This document shows, piece by piece, positions 24,001 to 30,060 of a DNA stretch of 30,060 nt (positions within the stretch are counted from its first letter, which is position 1; each line of letters begins with the position of its first letter). Origin of the DNA: SG8-39 sp041558415 (GTDB lineage: Bacteria; Pseudomonadota; Gammaproteobacteria; Burkholderiales; SG8-39); assembly GCA_041558415.1 (NCBI GenBank), contig JBFFEY010000035.1, positions 1 to 30,060 on the forward strand, in the 5' to 3' direction. The position numbers and the translations under genes are program-made. Under the pieces are notes generated by a model, which did no database searches, was not told the DNA's origin, and was given only the letters and a program-made list of their open reading frames with translations.

Positions 24001-24039
24001 GCGCGCGCCGAGAGCAGCCTTGCGAGGGTAGCGGCATGA
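21013..24039 (+). CDS. Zinc-ribbon, class III nucleotide cyclase, AAA-type ATPase and TPR signalling protein
   Basis: A 1008-aa cytosolic multidomain protein. Residues 3-20 form a zinc ribbon (Cys3, Cys6, Cys17, Cys20). Residues about 33-210 are a class III cyclase homology domain with both metal aspartates (Asp41 in MFCDLADST, Asp85 in YLGDGLLVYFG) and the transition-state pair Asn162/Arg166 (PNVAARLQ). The residue that normally recognises adenine, Lys, is Gln81, and its partner Asp is Leu155. An ATPase domain follows with Walker A GEPGMGKT (257-264) and Walker B LLLVIEDLQWSD (381-392). From about 640 to the end the sequence is helical with TPR-like repeats. The ATG follows GAGGGGGG. The stop overlaps the next start (ATGA). 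Product cAMP, cGMP or neither cannot be read from sequence. Confidence 0.85.
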   Translation: MHCPQCGQDNPSGARFCNQCGAGLTQGREAERRQLTVMFCDLADSTALSARFDPEVLRELLAAYQAAAGSAIARHDGHVAQYLGDGLLVYFGFPQAHEDAAARAVRAGLGILEALAALNANASDTRLPVLRARIGVHTGPVVVSEVGSGPRREQLALGETPNVAARLQALAEPGCVVISAATHRLVRDAFACRDLGQHALKGLPQPVHAWQVTHAAQAAPSATAIPPLVGRERERTLLAEHWRRALQGGGHGVLLQGEPGMGKTRLSRALREEALRVGGRVFEARCSHYHPGSPFHPIAEMIARAIDYEPERTEEAVEALESIIGGFAIAPRTVVPYLAGLLSLPLPERLALPVLSAQALRERTFEALLGLIGAIASAQPLLLVIEDLQWSDPSTLELVGRALERYPSARLLLLCTARSEFAPSPRLPFERLELGRCPDAVLEALVRSFAQADPLPDTVVAGIVARADGVPLFAEELARAVCETGSFEIPATLQDLLMARLDRLGTAKPVAQQAAVIGRRFSFGLLRAVTALEAGPLAEALEHAAQVGLVSGHGVPPEARYAFRHALFEDIAYQSMLRSTRQQMHRRVAEAILQVEPQTAETQPEVLAHHYTEAALLGEAVTYWLMAGRRALARSACIEAVAHVRRGLELVQSLPAESARLARELELQLVLAPALMAVRGAVANEVEQAYAQAGALCRQLGSTPKLLVPLWGLWAYALMRARYGEARALAAQLEQLAEQSRAPGPALVAAETLGMTLFYQGDFAAALAALRRGLALYRRPPEGQARQARGVHDPGVMCHAFEMLVLWLSGQSAAAIDSLARLHALDGVLEPYDRAFTRCAFAVLNQCQQDAAAVAAHAADALAISREQGFPTWAAMARVLQGWALAQQGRADEGVALARRGCAAWDATGAQNLRPYFRALLADANLAAGQGEAALGALDEALAAIEAGGERWWEAEVHRLRGEVLLALEPGRRDAAEESLQRALRAARAQGARAFEARAESSLARVAA

Positions 24040-24731
24040 ACCAGGAAAAACATCGGCTGATCTTCGCGCTGATCACCATTGGCATGGTGGTCGCGTTCAA
24101 TGTCACGGGAGCGCTGACCGGGGCGGGCTGGAAGCTCGCCACCGGAAGCACGGCCTTCACGCTCCTCGTGATGCTCGTCTGGCAGGCCCGCACGCGCGAC
24201 CCGGTATTCGGGCGCTGGCTGCTGATCGGGCTGATCGGGGGCTGGATCGAGATCACGACCGATGCCTGGCTGGTCGCGCACACCCAGACGCTGCTCTATC
24301 CGGCCGGCGAGCCGCTGGTGTGGGATTCCCCGCTCTACATGCCGTTTGCCTGGATGATCGTGCTGGCGCAGACCGGCACCATTGCCACCTGGCTCGGCCA
24401 GCGCCTGCCGCTCGCCGCGGCGATGCTCCTCACGGGCCTGCTCGGCGGCATCTCGATTCCGCTCTACGAGCTGCTCGCGCACTACGCGAATTACTGGACG
24501 TATACGCGCACGCCGATGATCCTGCACGCGCCGTTCTACATCATCGTTTCCGAGTTCCTGCTGACGCTGCCGCTGCCTTGGATCGGGCGGCTCGCGCTGC
24601 GCTCGGCGTGGCCCTACAGCCTTCTGCTGGGCGCTCTGGTCGGCGTACTGATGTTCCCTGCGGTGCTCATCGCCTGGTGGCTGGTGGGCCCCTGCGAAGG
24701 CGCCATCGTCCAGTTCAGTTGCACGGGGTGA
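24036..24731 (+). CDS. Seven-helix integral membrane protein of unknown function
   Basis: A 231-aa hydrophobic protein I do not recognise. Transmembrane segments are apparent at about 8-27, 37-50, 62-83, 104-124, 128-150, 160-180 and 192-216. Conserved-looking polar features inside the membrane region are IEITTDAW (73-80), WDSPLYMPFAW and HAPFYIIVSE. No signal peptide, no known catalytic motif. It starts within the stop of the cyclase gene (ATGA overlap) and is followed after 5 bases by the DUF2236 gene, so the three are surely one transcriptional unit. It could be a membrane anchor, sensor or enzyme; nothing in the sequence decides. Confidence 0.75.
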   Translation: MNQEKHRLIFALITIGMVVAFNVTGALTGAGWKLATGSTAFTLLVMLVWQARTRDPVFGRWLLIGLIGGWIEITTDAWLVAHTQTLLYPAGEPLVWDSPLYMPFAWMIVLAQTGTIATWLGQRLPLAAAMLLTGLLGGISIPLYELLAHYANYWTYTRTPMILHAPFYIIVSEFLLTLPLPWIGRLALRSAWPYSLLLGALVGVLMFPAVLIAWWLVGPCEGAIVQFSCTG

Positions 24732-24736
24732 CGCGC

Positions 24737-25873
24737 ATGCGGGCCTGGGACGAAGAAGAACTCAACCGCATGCGCGACGTCGGCGATCCGCTCGCCGACG
24801 AGACCGTCGCCGAACTGGTTGCCCATTCCGGCGAAGACCAGATCGATCGTGCCTTCGCGCACATGCGGCGGACAGACATGGATCTGCCCAAGGATGCGCC
24901 GGCGCCGCTGCGGCGCTTTGTCGAGGCGACCGCACGCGTTCCGGCCGGCACGGATGCGGCGCGTATCAAGCGCGGCGCCGAGCTGTTTCTCGACAACGCA
25001 ACGCTCGCGGCGCTCGCGTTGCTGGCGAAGAGCCTTCCCGCGGGTTACGCGTCGCCGCGCCTGACGCAGATTTTGCATTTCACCGGCAATCTCGAGCGCC
25101 ATCCCTACCGTCGCGTGCTGGGCGTGTTGCAGATGCTGGTCAACATCACGCAGGACGGCGCCTTTCGCGACAGCGGCCTGGCCATCGTCACCGGACAGAA
25201 GCTGCGCCTGTTGCATGCCGGTGTGCGGCACGTGGTGCGCAACAGCTTCCCTGCCTATGCGGCAAGGTTCGGCACGCCGATCTGTCAGGAGGATCTCGTC
25301 TACACCATCGTCACGTTCTCACACCATGTCATCGAGGCGCTGGGCGCCTTCAGGGCGCCGCGGTACGCGGCCCTCGCGGAGGATTATTTTTACCTCTGGC
25401 GCGTGTACGGCGAGCTGCAGGGTATCCGGCCCGAATGGATGCCTCAGTCGCTCGAGGACGCCGGTGCATTCAGTGACGCCTATGCACGGAGAAACTTCGT
25501 CGAGGCGAAGGACAATCCCGAGGGTGTGGAGCTGACGCAGGCCGACCTGCGCATGATGCGCGAGCTCCTGCCGCGCTGGCTGCGGGCGCTCGGTTTCGGC
25601 GCGCTGCCGAAGCTGATGATGGCGCGCCTGCTGGGCCCCGAAGCCGCCGCGCGCGTCGGCGTCAGACGCCACCCCGGTCACTACTTTCTCGAGTGGCTGC
25701 TGCTCGAGGCGCCGATTCTGTGGCGCAAGCTGTGGAAGCACCTCGCGCCGAGCCACGCGGCGCATGATGCTGTGTCGCGACTGTTCTTCGAGGCGCTGAT
25801 CGCGCGCGCCTGGAAGGGCGAAGTGTTCTATACGGTGCCCTTGACGCGGCAGGACCTGCAGAAACTTGCCTGA
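24737..25873 (+). CDS. DUF2236 family putative haem oxygenase (MpaB/Lcp-like)
   Basis: A 378-aa protein of the DUF2236 family, which includes latex clearing protein (a b-type haem rubber oxygenase) and the fungal oxygenase MpaB. The family signature is seen as TGQKLRLLHAGVRH (152-165); His160 is the expected haem ligand and Arg157/Lys155 are the conserved basic residues. QEDLVYTIVTFSHHVIEALG (184-203) and the polar HPGHYFLEW (312-320) follow. There is no Tat or Sec signal, unlike secreted Lcp, so it is probably cytoplasmic or membrane-associated. The ATG at 24737 is 5 bases after the membrane-protein stop; an upstream open frame overlaps that gene and is rejected. Substrate unknown. Confidence 0.78.
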   Translation: MRAWDEEELNRMRDVGDPLADETVAELVAHSGEDQIDRAFAHMRRTDMDLPKDAPAPLRRFVEATARVPAGTDAARIKRGAELFLDNATLAALALLAKSLPAGYASPRLTQILHFTGNLERHPYRRVLGVLQMLVNITQDGAFRDSGLAIVTGQKLRLLHAGVRHVVRNSFPAYAARFGTPICQEDLVYTIVTFSHHVIEALGAFRAPRYAALAEDYFYLWRVYGELQGIRPEWMPQSLEDAGAFSDAYARRNFVEAKDNPEGVELTQADLRMMRELLPRWLRALGFGALPKLMMARLLGPEAAARVGVRRHPGHYFLEWLLLEAPILWRKLWKHLAPSHAAHDAVSRLFFEALIARAWKGEVFYTVPLTRQDLQKLA

Positions 25874-25883
25874 GCGCGATCCG

Positions 25884-26312
25884 TCAGCCGAGATCCTTGA
25901 CCATGAACGCCGCGCTCGCCGGACAGAGCGCGGCAAACTCGGGCGCGGCGCGGATCGCGTCGGGTGCCATGTCGCGCGTGACGCCGCGATAGCCTAGGCG
26001 TTCGAAGAAGCGCGCCGCCGTCGTCGTCAGCAGATAGATGCGGCGTGCGCCCTCGGCGTGCGCATGTGCCTCGAGCGCGGCAACGAGTGCCTTGCCGCAG
26101 CCCTGACCGCGCGCCTGCTCGTCGACGGCGAGCGAGCGCAGCAGCGCATCGCGGCCGTGCAGCTCGACACCGCCGACGCCGAGTGTCGCGTCCTGCGCGC
26201 CACAGCCAAAAAAATGCTCGAGATGCTCCGGCGTCAGGTCGTCGAGCGGAAGCGTCGCCGCGGATAGCAGACGGCGCACATCGCGCGCCGAGGGACGTCG
26301 AAAGATCTGCAC
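25884..26312 (-). CDS. GNAT N-acetyltransferase, ArsN2-like
   Basis: A 142-aa GNAT-fold acetyltransferase. The acetyl-CoA motif A is LRSLAVDEQARGQGCGKALV with the loop RGQGCGKA (68-75). The C terminus EFAALCPASAAFMVKDL matches the pattern I know from ArsN2-type arsenic-resistance acetyltransferases, which acetylate organoarsenicals. No other ars gene is in the window, so the arsenic link is an inference from similarity only. GTG start with GAGGGA upstream, overlapping the carbonic anhydrase stop (10-base gap); last gene of the operon 28237 to 25884. Its 3' end faces the DUF2236 gene across 10 bases, with no terminator visible. Confidence 0.75.
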   Translation of the reverse strand: MQIFRRPSARDVRRLLSAATLPLDDLTPEHLEHFFGCGAQDATLGVGGVELHGRDALLRSLAVDEQARGQGCGKALVAALEAHAHAEGARRIYLLTTTAARFFERLGYRGVTRDMAPDAIRAAPEFAALCPASAAFMVKDLG

Positions 26313-26322
26313 GGCCCGTCCC

Positions 26323-26952
26323 TCAGCCGGCAGCCGGCAGGCCGTCGAAGAACTCGACCTGCCCGGTCTCCAGCGCGTACTCCGCGCCGACGACGAGCAG
26401 CTTGCCGCTCTCGATCAGCTCTTCGAGGATCTGCGAGCCATGGCGCAGGAAATTGGCCGAGACGCGCACGTTGGCGCGCACCGCCTGACGGGCGAGCGCT
26501 TCGCGGTCGCGGCTGAGCTCGGTTTCCAGCAGCGCCTCGACTGCCGGGCGGATGCGATCGACGATCGAGCGCAGATTGCGGGACTGGTTTTCGCTCGGCC
26601 GCTGCAGCTCGTCGAGCGTCGCCTGTACGGCGCCGCAGCGCGTATGGCCGAGCACCACCACCAGCGGCGTGCCGAACTGCGCGGCGGCGAACTCGACGCT
26701 ACCGACCTGCGAGGCAGCCACGATGTTGCCGGCAACGCGGATCACGAACAGGTCGCCGAGGCCCTGGTCGAAGACCAGCTCCACCGGCACGCGCGAGTCA
26801 GAGCAGCCGAGAATGACGGCGAACGGCTTCTGGCCTGCGACAAACTCGCTGCGCCGCGTTTGGCTAGTCAGCGTATCGAGGCTGCGCACACCGGCGACGA
26901 AGCGGCGGTTGCCTTCGCGCAGGCGCTTCAATGCTTCTAGGGCGGCGGTCAT
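26323..26952 (-). CDS. Beta-class carbonic anhydrase
   Basis: A 209-aa beta-carbonic anhydrase, converting CO2 and water to bicarbonate. The zinc ligands are Cys50 (CSDSRVP, 50-56), His103 and Cys106 (LGHTRCGAV, 101-109), with the Asp52/Arg54 pair. VAGNIV (73-78) is also typical. The ATG at 26952 (MTAALEALKRL) has AGGA upstream; a longer frame exists but runs into the MFS gene. It lies 28 bases after the MFS transporter stop and 10 bases before the acetyltransferase. Confidence 0.92.
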   Translation of the reverse strand: MTAALEALKRLREGNRRFVAGVRSLDTLTSQTRRSEFVAGQKPFAVILGCSDSRVPVELVFDQGLGDLFVIRVAGNIVAASQVGSVEFAAAQFGTPLVVVLGHTRCGAVQATLDELQRPSENQSRNLRSIVDRIRPAVEALLETELSRDREALARQAVRANVRVSANFLRHGSQILEELIESGKLLVVGAEYALETGQVEFFDGLPAAG

Positions 26953-26980
26953 GGGCGCTATCCTAAACTGCGCTGCGAGC

Positions 26981-28237
26981 TCAGTGTCGCGCACGCCGGC
27001 GCTCGACCCAGCGCGACATCAGCTCCATCGCGATCCACGAGGCGGCGGCGCAGGCGATGAGGGACCATTCGGCCGCCGGCCAGCCGGCATGGTCGACAAT
27101 CAGCGCGAACAACGTGGGCGAAGCGGCGTTGACCACGAGGATCGGCGTTGCGAGGATGCCGAGCACGGTGCCGTAGCCGGTCACGCCGAACAGGGCGAGC
27201 GGCACGGCGCCGCGCACGATGGTGATCACGCCCTGCGAGGCCCCCATCAGCACGGTGAACAGCACGATCGCCGTGAGATTGCCGCCCGAGAGCAGCAGAG
27301 TGAGAAAGGACACGGGCAGCACGCCGATGGCGATGCGCGCCACGGTCATGGCGCGCAGATTGCGGCCGAAGACGATCTCGACCAACCGCCCGCCGAACTG
27401 CGCAAAGCCCTTCATCGAGGCGACCCACACCGCGGCTGCGGTCGCCAGTCCGGCCGCTTCCAGCAGCGGCACCAGCTGCACGGTGACGACGCCGAACACG
27501 AAACCGTTGAGCGACATGATGAGCGCGAACAGGACGATGGCGATCCGCCGCGTGCGGCCCTCGAGCGGCGGACCGTCGCGCGCGGTTTGCCCCGCGCTGA
27601 CGCTGCTGTCGGCCGCGTGCGCGTGCTCGCGGCGGGCGAGACCGAGCCAGTGCAACGGCAGGCAAACCGCGAGATTGATTACCGCGAAGAGCTCGAGCGT
27701 TGCGCGCCAGCCGAGCAGCTCGTTCAGGTAGTGGCCGACGACCCAGAACACGGAAGAGGCGAAGGCACCGAACAGCGTCAGGTAGGAGATCGCGCGCCGG
27801 CCGCGCGAAGGCACGACCTGCACCAGCGCCGCCATCGCCGCGTCGTATAGGCACAGGCGCATGCCGACGCCGAGGAACACCCAGGCGGCGAGGTAGGCCT
27901 CCTCGCCGCGGACCTGGGAAAGCAGATAAAGCCCCGCCGACACCAGCACCGTGCCGATCGACATCACGCCGCGCGCGCCGTAACGGTCGATGGCGCGTCC
28001 GACCCAGGTCGACACCAGTCCCATTGCCAGCAGCGCCGCGGTGAAACCGAAGTAGATCAGGCTGCGGCTCCAGCCGGTGTCTTCGGCGATCGGATTGGCG
28101 AGCACGCCGAGGCAGTAGTAGCTCGTGCCCCAGCCGGTGATCTGCGTGATGCCGAGCGCGCAGACCGCGGCGAACATCGGATCGGCGAGGCGCGCGCGCC
28201 AGCCGGGAGTCGCGGCAACGTCGGGTGGCGAGGACAT
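26981..28237 (-). CDS. MFS transporter
   Basis: A 418-aa major facilitator with about 12 transmembrane helices in two halves joined by a hydrophilic loop (about 205-235, rich in Arg, Ala and Ser). GWGTSYYCLGVLANPIAEDT (35-54) and VGRAIDRYGARGVM in the first cytoplasmic loop are typical of the monocarboxylate/oxalate-type (OFA/MCT-like) group. The substrate cannot be told. The ATG at 28237 has only a weak ribosome binding site. It heads the operon with carbonic anhydrase and the acetyltransferase; the link between transport and bicarbonate is an inference. Confidence 0.87.
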   Translation of the reverse strand: MSSPPDVAATPGWRARLADPMFAAVCALGITQITGWGTSYYCLGVLANPIAEDTGWSRSLIYFGFTAALLAMGLVSTWVGRAIDRYGARGVMSIGTVLVSAGLYLLSQVRGEEAYLAAWVFLGVGMRLCLYDAAMAALVQVVPSRGRRAISYLTLFGAFASSVFWVVGHYLNELLGWRATLELFAVINLAVCLPLHWLGLARREHAHAADSSVSAGQTARDGPPLEGRTRRIAIVLFALIMSLNGFVFGVVTVQLVPLLEAAGLATAAAVWVASMKGFAQFGGRLVEIVFGRNLRAMTVARIAIGVLPVSFLTLLLSGGNLTAIVLFTVLMGASQGVITIVRGAVPLALFGVTGYGTVLGILATPILVVNAASPTLFALIVDHAGWPAAEWSLIACAAASWIAMELMSRWVERRRARH

Positions 28238-28264
28238 GGGGCGGAGCGAAAGGCGGCATCATCA

Positions 28265-28286
28265 CCCGCGCAGCACGTAACGCGGG
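28265..28286 (-). other. Hairpin between the oxidoreductase and MFS genes
   Basis: CCCGCG (28265-28270) and CGCGGG (28281-28286) form a perfect 6-bp stem with a 10-base loop in the 75-base gap after the oxidoreductase beta-like gene. No T tract follows on either strand, so it is at best a processing or Rho-dependent site. The rest of the gap shows no clear promoter. Confidence 0.3.
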
Positions 28287-28312
28287 CGACCGTTTCGCAG
28301 CTGCGCGGTACG

Positions 28313-29773
28313 CTAGACCACCGGCTTCAGCCAGGTGACCGGCTTGCCGAGCTGCTGCGACAGCGCCTTGGCCTCGGGGTCGGCGAGCGCCGCCTCGCGC
28401 GCGCGACGGATGGCCGCGGCCTGCTCGCGCGGGTCCGCGGTCGACGGGTTGTCGACCAGCGCGTCGAAGATGGCGAGGAAGTTCGCCTTGCCGCGCCGAT
28501 GCGTCTCGCCGTAGCCCTTGAGCAGCCCGGCGCAGGCTGCGATCTCTAGGGCGAGCGCCGTGTCGCGCGCCGCCGCCCCGCGCAGTGCCGTGAGCCAGCG
28601 CTCGATGAGCGCCTGCTCGTCCGCGTAGCGCAGGCTGCGCGGCCGCCAGGGCCTGAGCCTGGCGAGCGCGCGCACCAGCAGGTAGCCGAACACGCCCGAG
28701 GTCTTGACGTGCATGCCGACGTTGTAGGCGTCGAGCTTGCCGCGCCGCTCGGCCCAGGCCACCAGCTTGCGGCCGAGCGCGACGGGCAGCAGCGAAGCCA
28801 CTTCCTCGACACCCGGCTTGAGGTAATCGATCACCACCACTGGTTCGCCGTCCCTGGCGCCGACTTCACGCCGCACGCGCGCGAAGCGGCTGGCGCGCGT
28901 CTTCAGGTCGGCCACGCGGATGATGTCCTCGTAGCTCATCCACAGCGCGAGCTGGCGCGCCACCTCGGCGGCGAGCGCCGTGTCCTCGAGGTCCAGCGCC
29001 GCAAGCCGATCGCGATAGAGGCGGGCGTAGGCCTCATCCTGGTAGTCGCGCAGCCGCTCGACGCCGAGCGCGACGACCTCCTGCAGCTCGGTGGCGCGCT
29101 TCACCGGCGCGGGCACGGGCGGCGCCGCGCGCGTCCCCGCGGCGATTTCGTGGCCCGCGGCGAAGCCGCGCAGGCTCGCTTCGGCGCCGCGCCCGCCACG
29201 GCGGATCGCAGCCTCGCAGACCTCGCGCGGCAGGGGCAGCGCGCCCGAGCCGATCATGGCGCCGAACAGCACGGCGTTGATCACGGTACCGTGCTCCTGC
29301 GCCAGCGCGCGCATGTCGAACAGCACGGCCTTCTTCGCCAGGCGCTCGGCGGCCTCGCGCACCCGCGTCGCGTCGAAGCGGCCGTCAGCCATCTGCATCT
29401 TCTCCATCGTTGCGTAGATGCGGTGGGTCGAAGCGACGAGCGTGGTGCGTTCCGGGCTGACGAAGCCGTTCTGCATCGCGCGCCCGGCCTCGACGAATTC
29501 CGAGGACACCATGACGTCGACGTTGCCGGGCGAGGGCGTGAGCGCCATGATCGGCTCGCGGCCGTCGAGCGACTCGCGCTGTGCCGGGTAGATCTCGAGG
29601 TAGTAGGTGGTTGCGCCGGTGCGCTGCGCGACGCCCGGGATCGAGGTGCTCTGCGCCGGGAAGCCGCAGGCGGTCGCCGCGTCGATCAGCCAGTCGGCCA
29701 TGACGCCACCGCCTTCGCCGCCGAGCGCTGCGATCAGGATGGTGAGCGTGCGTTCCGGAAGGGTCGTCGTCAT
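28313..29773 (-). CDS. Indolepyruvate:ferredoxin oxidoreductase beta-like subunit with C-terminal extension (DUF6537-type)
   Basis: A 486-aa protein. Residues about 10-195 are the pyruvate:ferredoxin-oxidoreductase gamma/IorB domain: ILIAALGGEGGGVMADWLID (12-31) and PGVAQRTGATTYYLEI (46-61). The partner enzyme IorAB turns aryl pyruvates from aromatic amino acids into aryl-acetyl-CoA with reduction of ferredoxin. Residues about 230-486 are an extension not found in classical IorB (about 200 aa), which I assign to the DUF6537 region known from related long proteins. The start at 29773 overlaps the stop of the upstream alpha-subunit gene (ATGA), supporting a two-subunit enzyme. Confidence 0.85.
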   Translation of the reverse strand: MTTTLPERTLTILIAALGGEGGGVMADWLIDAATACGFPAQSTSIPGVAQRTGATTYYLEIYPAQRESLDGREPIMALTPSPGNVDVMVSSEFVEAGRAMQNGFVSPERTTLVASTHRIYATMEKMQMADGRFDATRVREAAERLAKKAVLFDMRALAQEHGTVINAVLFGAMIGSGALPLPREVCEAAIRRGGRGAEASLRGFAAGHEIAAGTRAAPPVPAPVKRATELQEVVALGVERLRDYQDEAYARLYRDRLAALDLEDTALAAEVARQLALWMSYEDIIRVADLKTRASRFARVRREVGARDGEPVVVIDYLKPGVEEVASLLPVALGRKLVAWAERRGKLDAYNVGMHVKTSGVFGYLLVRALARLRPWRPRSLRYADEQALIERWLTALRGAAARDTALALEIAACAGLLKGYGETHRRGKANFLAIFDALVDNPSTADPREQAAAIRRAREAALADPEAKALSQQLGKPVTWLKPVV

Positions 29774-30060
29774 GCCAACCAGCCTCTGACGGTGGAACGG
29801 ATGCCGTCGAGCAGCCGGTCCCAGGGTTTGGGGTTCTGCACCACCTCGGCGCGGTAGAACGACGGGCACAGCACCGCGGCATGGGCGTTCTCGCCGCACA
29901 GGCCGCAGCCGACGCAGCCTTCGATCACGGTGGCCACAGGCTCGCGGCGCAGCGCATCGGGGTTGTCCTTGATGGTGAGCGTCGGACAGCCCGAGAGGCG
30001 GATGCAGGAATGGTCGCCCGTGCAGGTATCCTCGTCGACGCCGTACTTGACGCGCACCAG
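29770..30060 (-). CDS. iorA: Indolepyruvate:ferredoxin oxidoreductase alpha subunit, 3' part
   Basis: Only the last 96 codons are in the window; the frame is open through position 30060 and the gene continues beyond it. The visible part is a double [4Fe-4S] ferredoxin domain. One cysteine set is CTGDHSCIRLSGCP, with spacing C-x5-C-x5-C-P; the other is CVGCGLCGENAHAAVLCP, with C-x2-C-x2-C-x9-C-P. This is the electron-transfer tail expected at the C terminus of IorA; the thiamine-diphosphate domains lie outside. Its TGA overlaps the start of the beta-like gene. The unusual spacing of the first set looks like that of long fused IOR proteins. Confidence 0.8.
   Translation of the reverse strand: MVRVKYGVDEDTCTGDHSCIRLSGCPTLTIKDNPDALRREPVATVIEGCVGCGLCGENAHAAVLCPSFYRAEVVQNPKPWDRLLDGIRSTVRGWLA

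Noticed and set aside
28265..28286. Hairpin after the oxidoreductase gene as an intrinsic terminator
   Set aside because: No T run on either side; recorded only as an unexplained hairpin.
15553..30060. Mobile element, prophage or CRISPR in the accessory half
   Set aside because: I found no transposase, integrase, phage gene, repeat array or tRNA-associated direct repeats, and base composition looks uniform.

Overview
The window is one contiguous piece of a GC-rich betaproteobacterial chromosome. Protein sequences across the ribosomal cluster (EF-Tu, L2, SecY, RpoA) look betaproteobacterial. Ribosomal protein S4 is the four-cysteine, zinc-type form that starts MARNLDAKCRQC, which I associate with Rhodocyclales/Nitrosomonadales-like lineages rather than Burkholderiaceae. 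That lineage guess is from memory, not from a search.

Positions 1-15552 (+ strand) hold tuf followed by the fused S10, spc and alpha ribosomal operons: tuf, rpsJ, rplC, rplD, rplW, rplB, rpsS, rplV, rpsC, rplP, rpmC, rpsQ | rplN, rplX, rplE, rpsN, rpsH, rplF, rplR, rpsE, rpmD, rplO, secY, rpmJ | rpsM, rpsK, rpsD, rpoA, rplQ. All frames are intact. A strong intrinsic terminator at 15581-15606 closes the cluster. The two internal gaps at the S10/spc and spc/alpha junctions carry nearly the same 24-base promoter-like element. infA, often found between secY and rpmJ in this class, is absent. Several ribosomal proteins (S3, L5, S19, L17) carry Lys/Ala/Pro-rich extensions.

Positions 15632-30060 are accessory. 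A + strand pair encodes a SAM hydroxide adenosyltransferase (DUF62) and a DUF488 protein. It meets, tail to tail, a - strand four-gene operon (20725 down to 16904): gentisate-1,2-dioxygenase-type cupin, kynurenine-formamidase-like hydrolase, transglutaminase-like protein and glycerate 2-kinase. Facing away from that operon is a tightly coupled + strand trio (21013-25873): a zinc-ribbon/class III cyclase/AAA-ATPase/TPR signalling protein, a seven-helix membrane protein of unknown function, and a DUF2236 (MpaB/latex-clearing-protein-like) putative haem oxygenase. This trio is the best candidate here for an undescribed functional unit.

The right end (- strand) has an MFS transporter, a beta-carbonic anhydrase and an ArsN2-like acetyltransferase in one operon. 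Upstream of these lie an indolepyruvate:ferredoxin-oxidoreductase beta-like protein with a long C-terminal extension and the 3' end of the matching ferredoxin-type alpha subunit, cut by the window edge. I saw no tRNA, rRNA, CRISPR array, insertion sequence or prophage gene. No gene-free stretch exceeds 300 bases.
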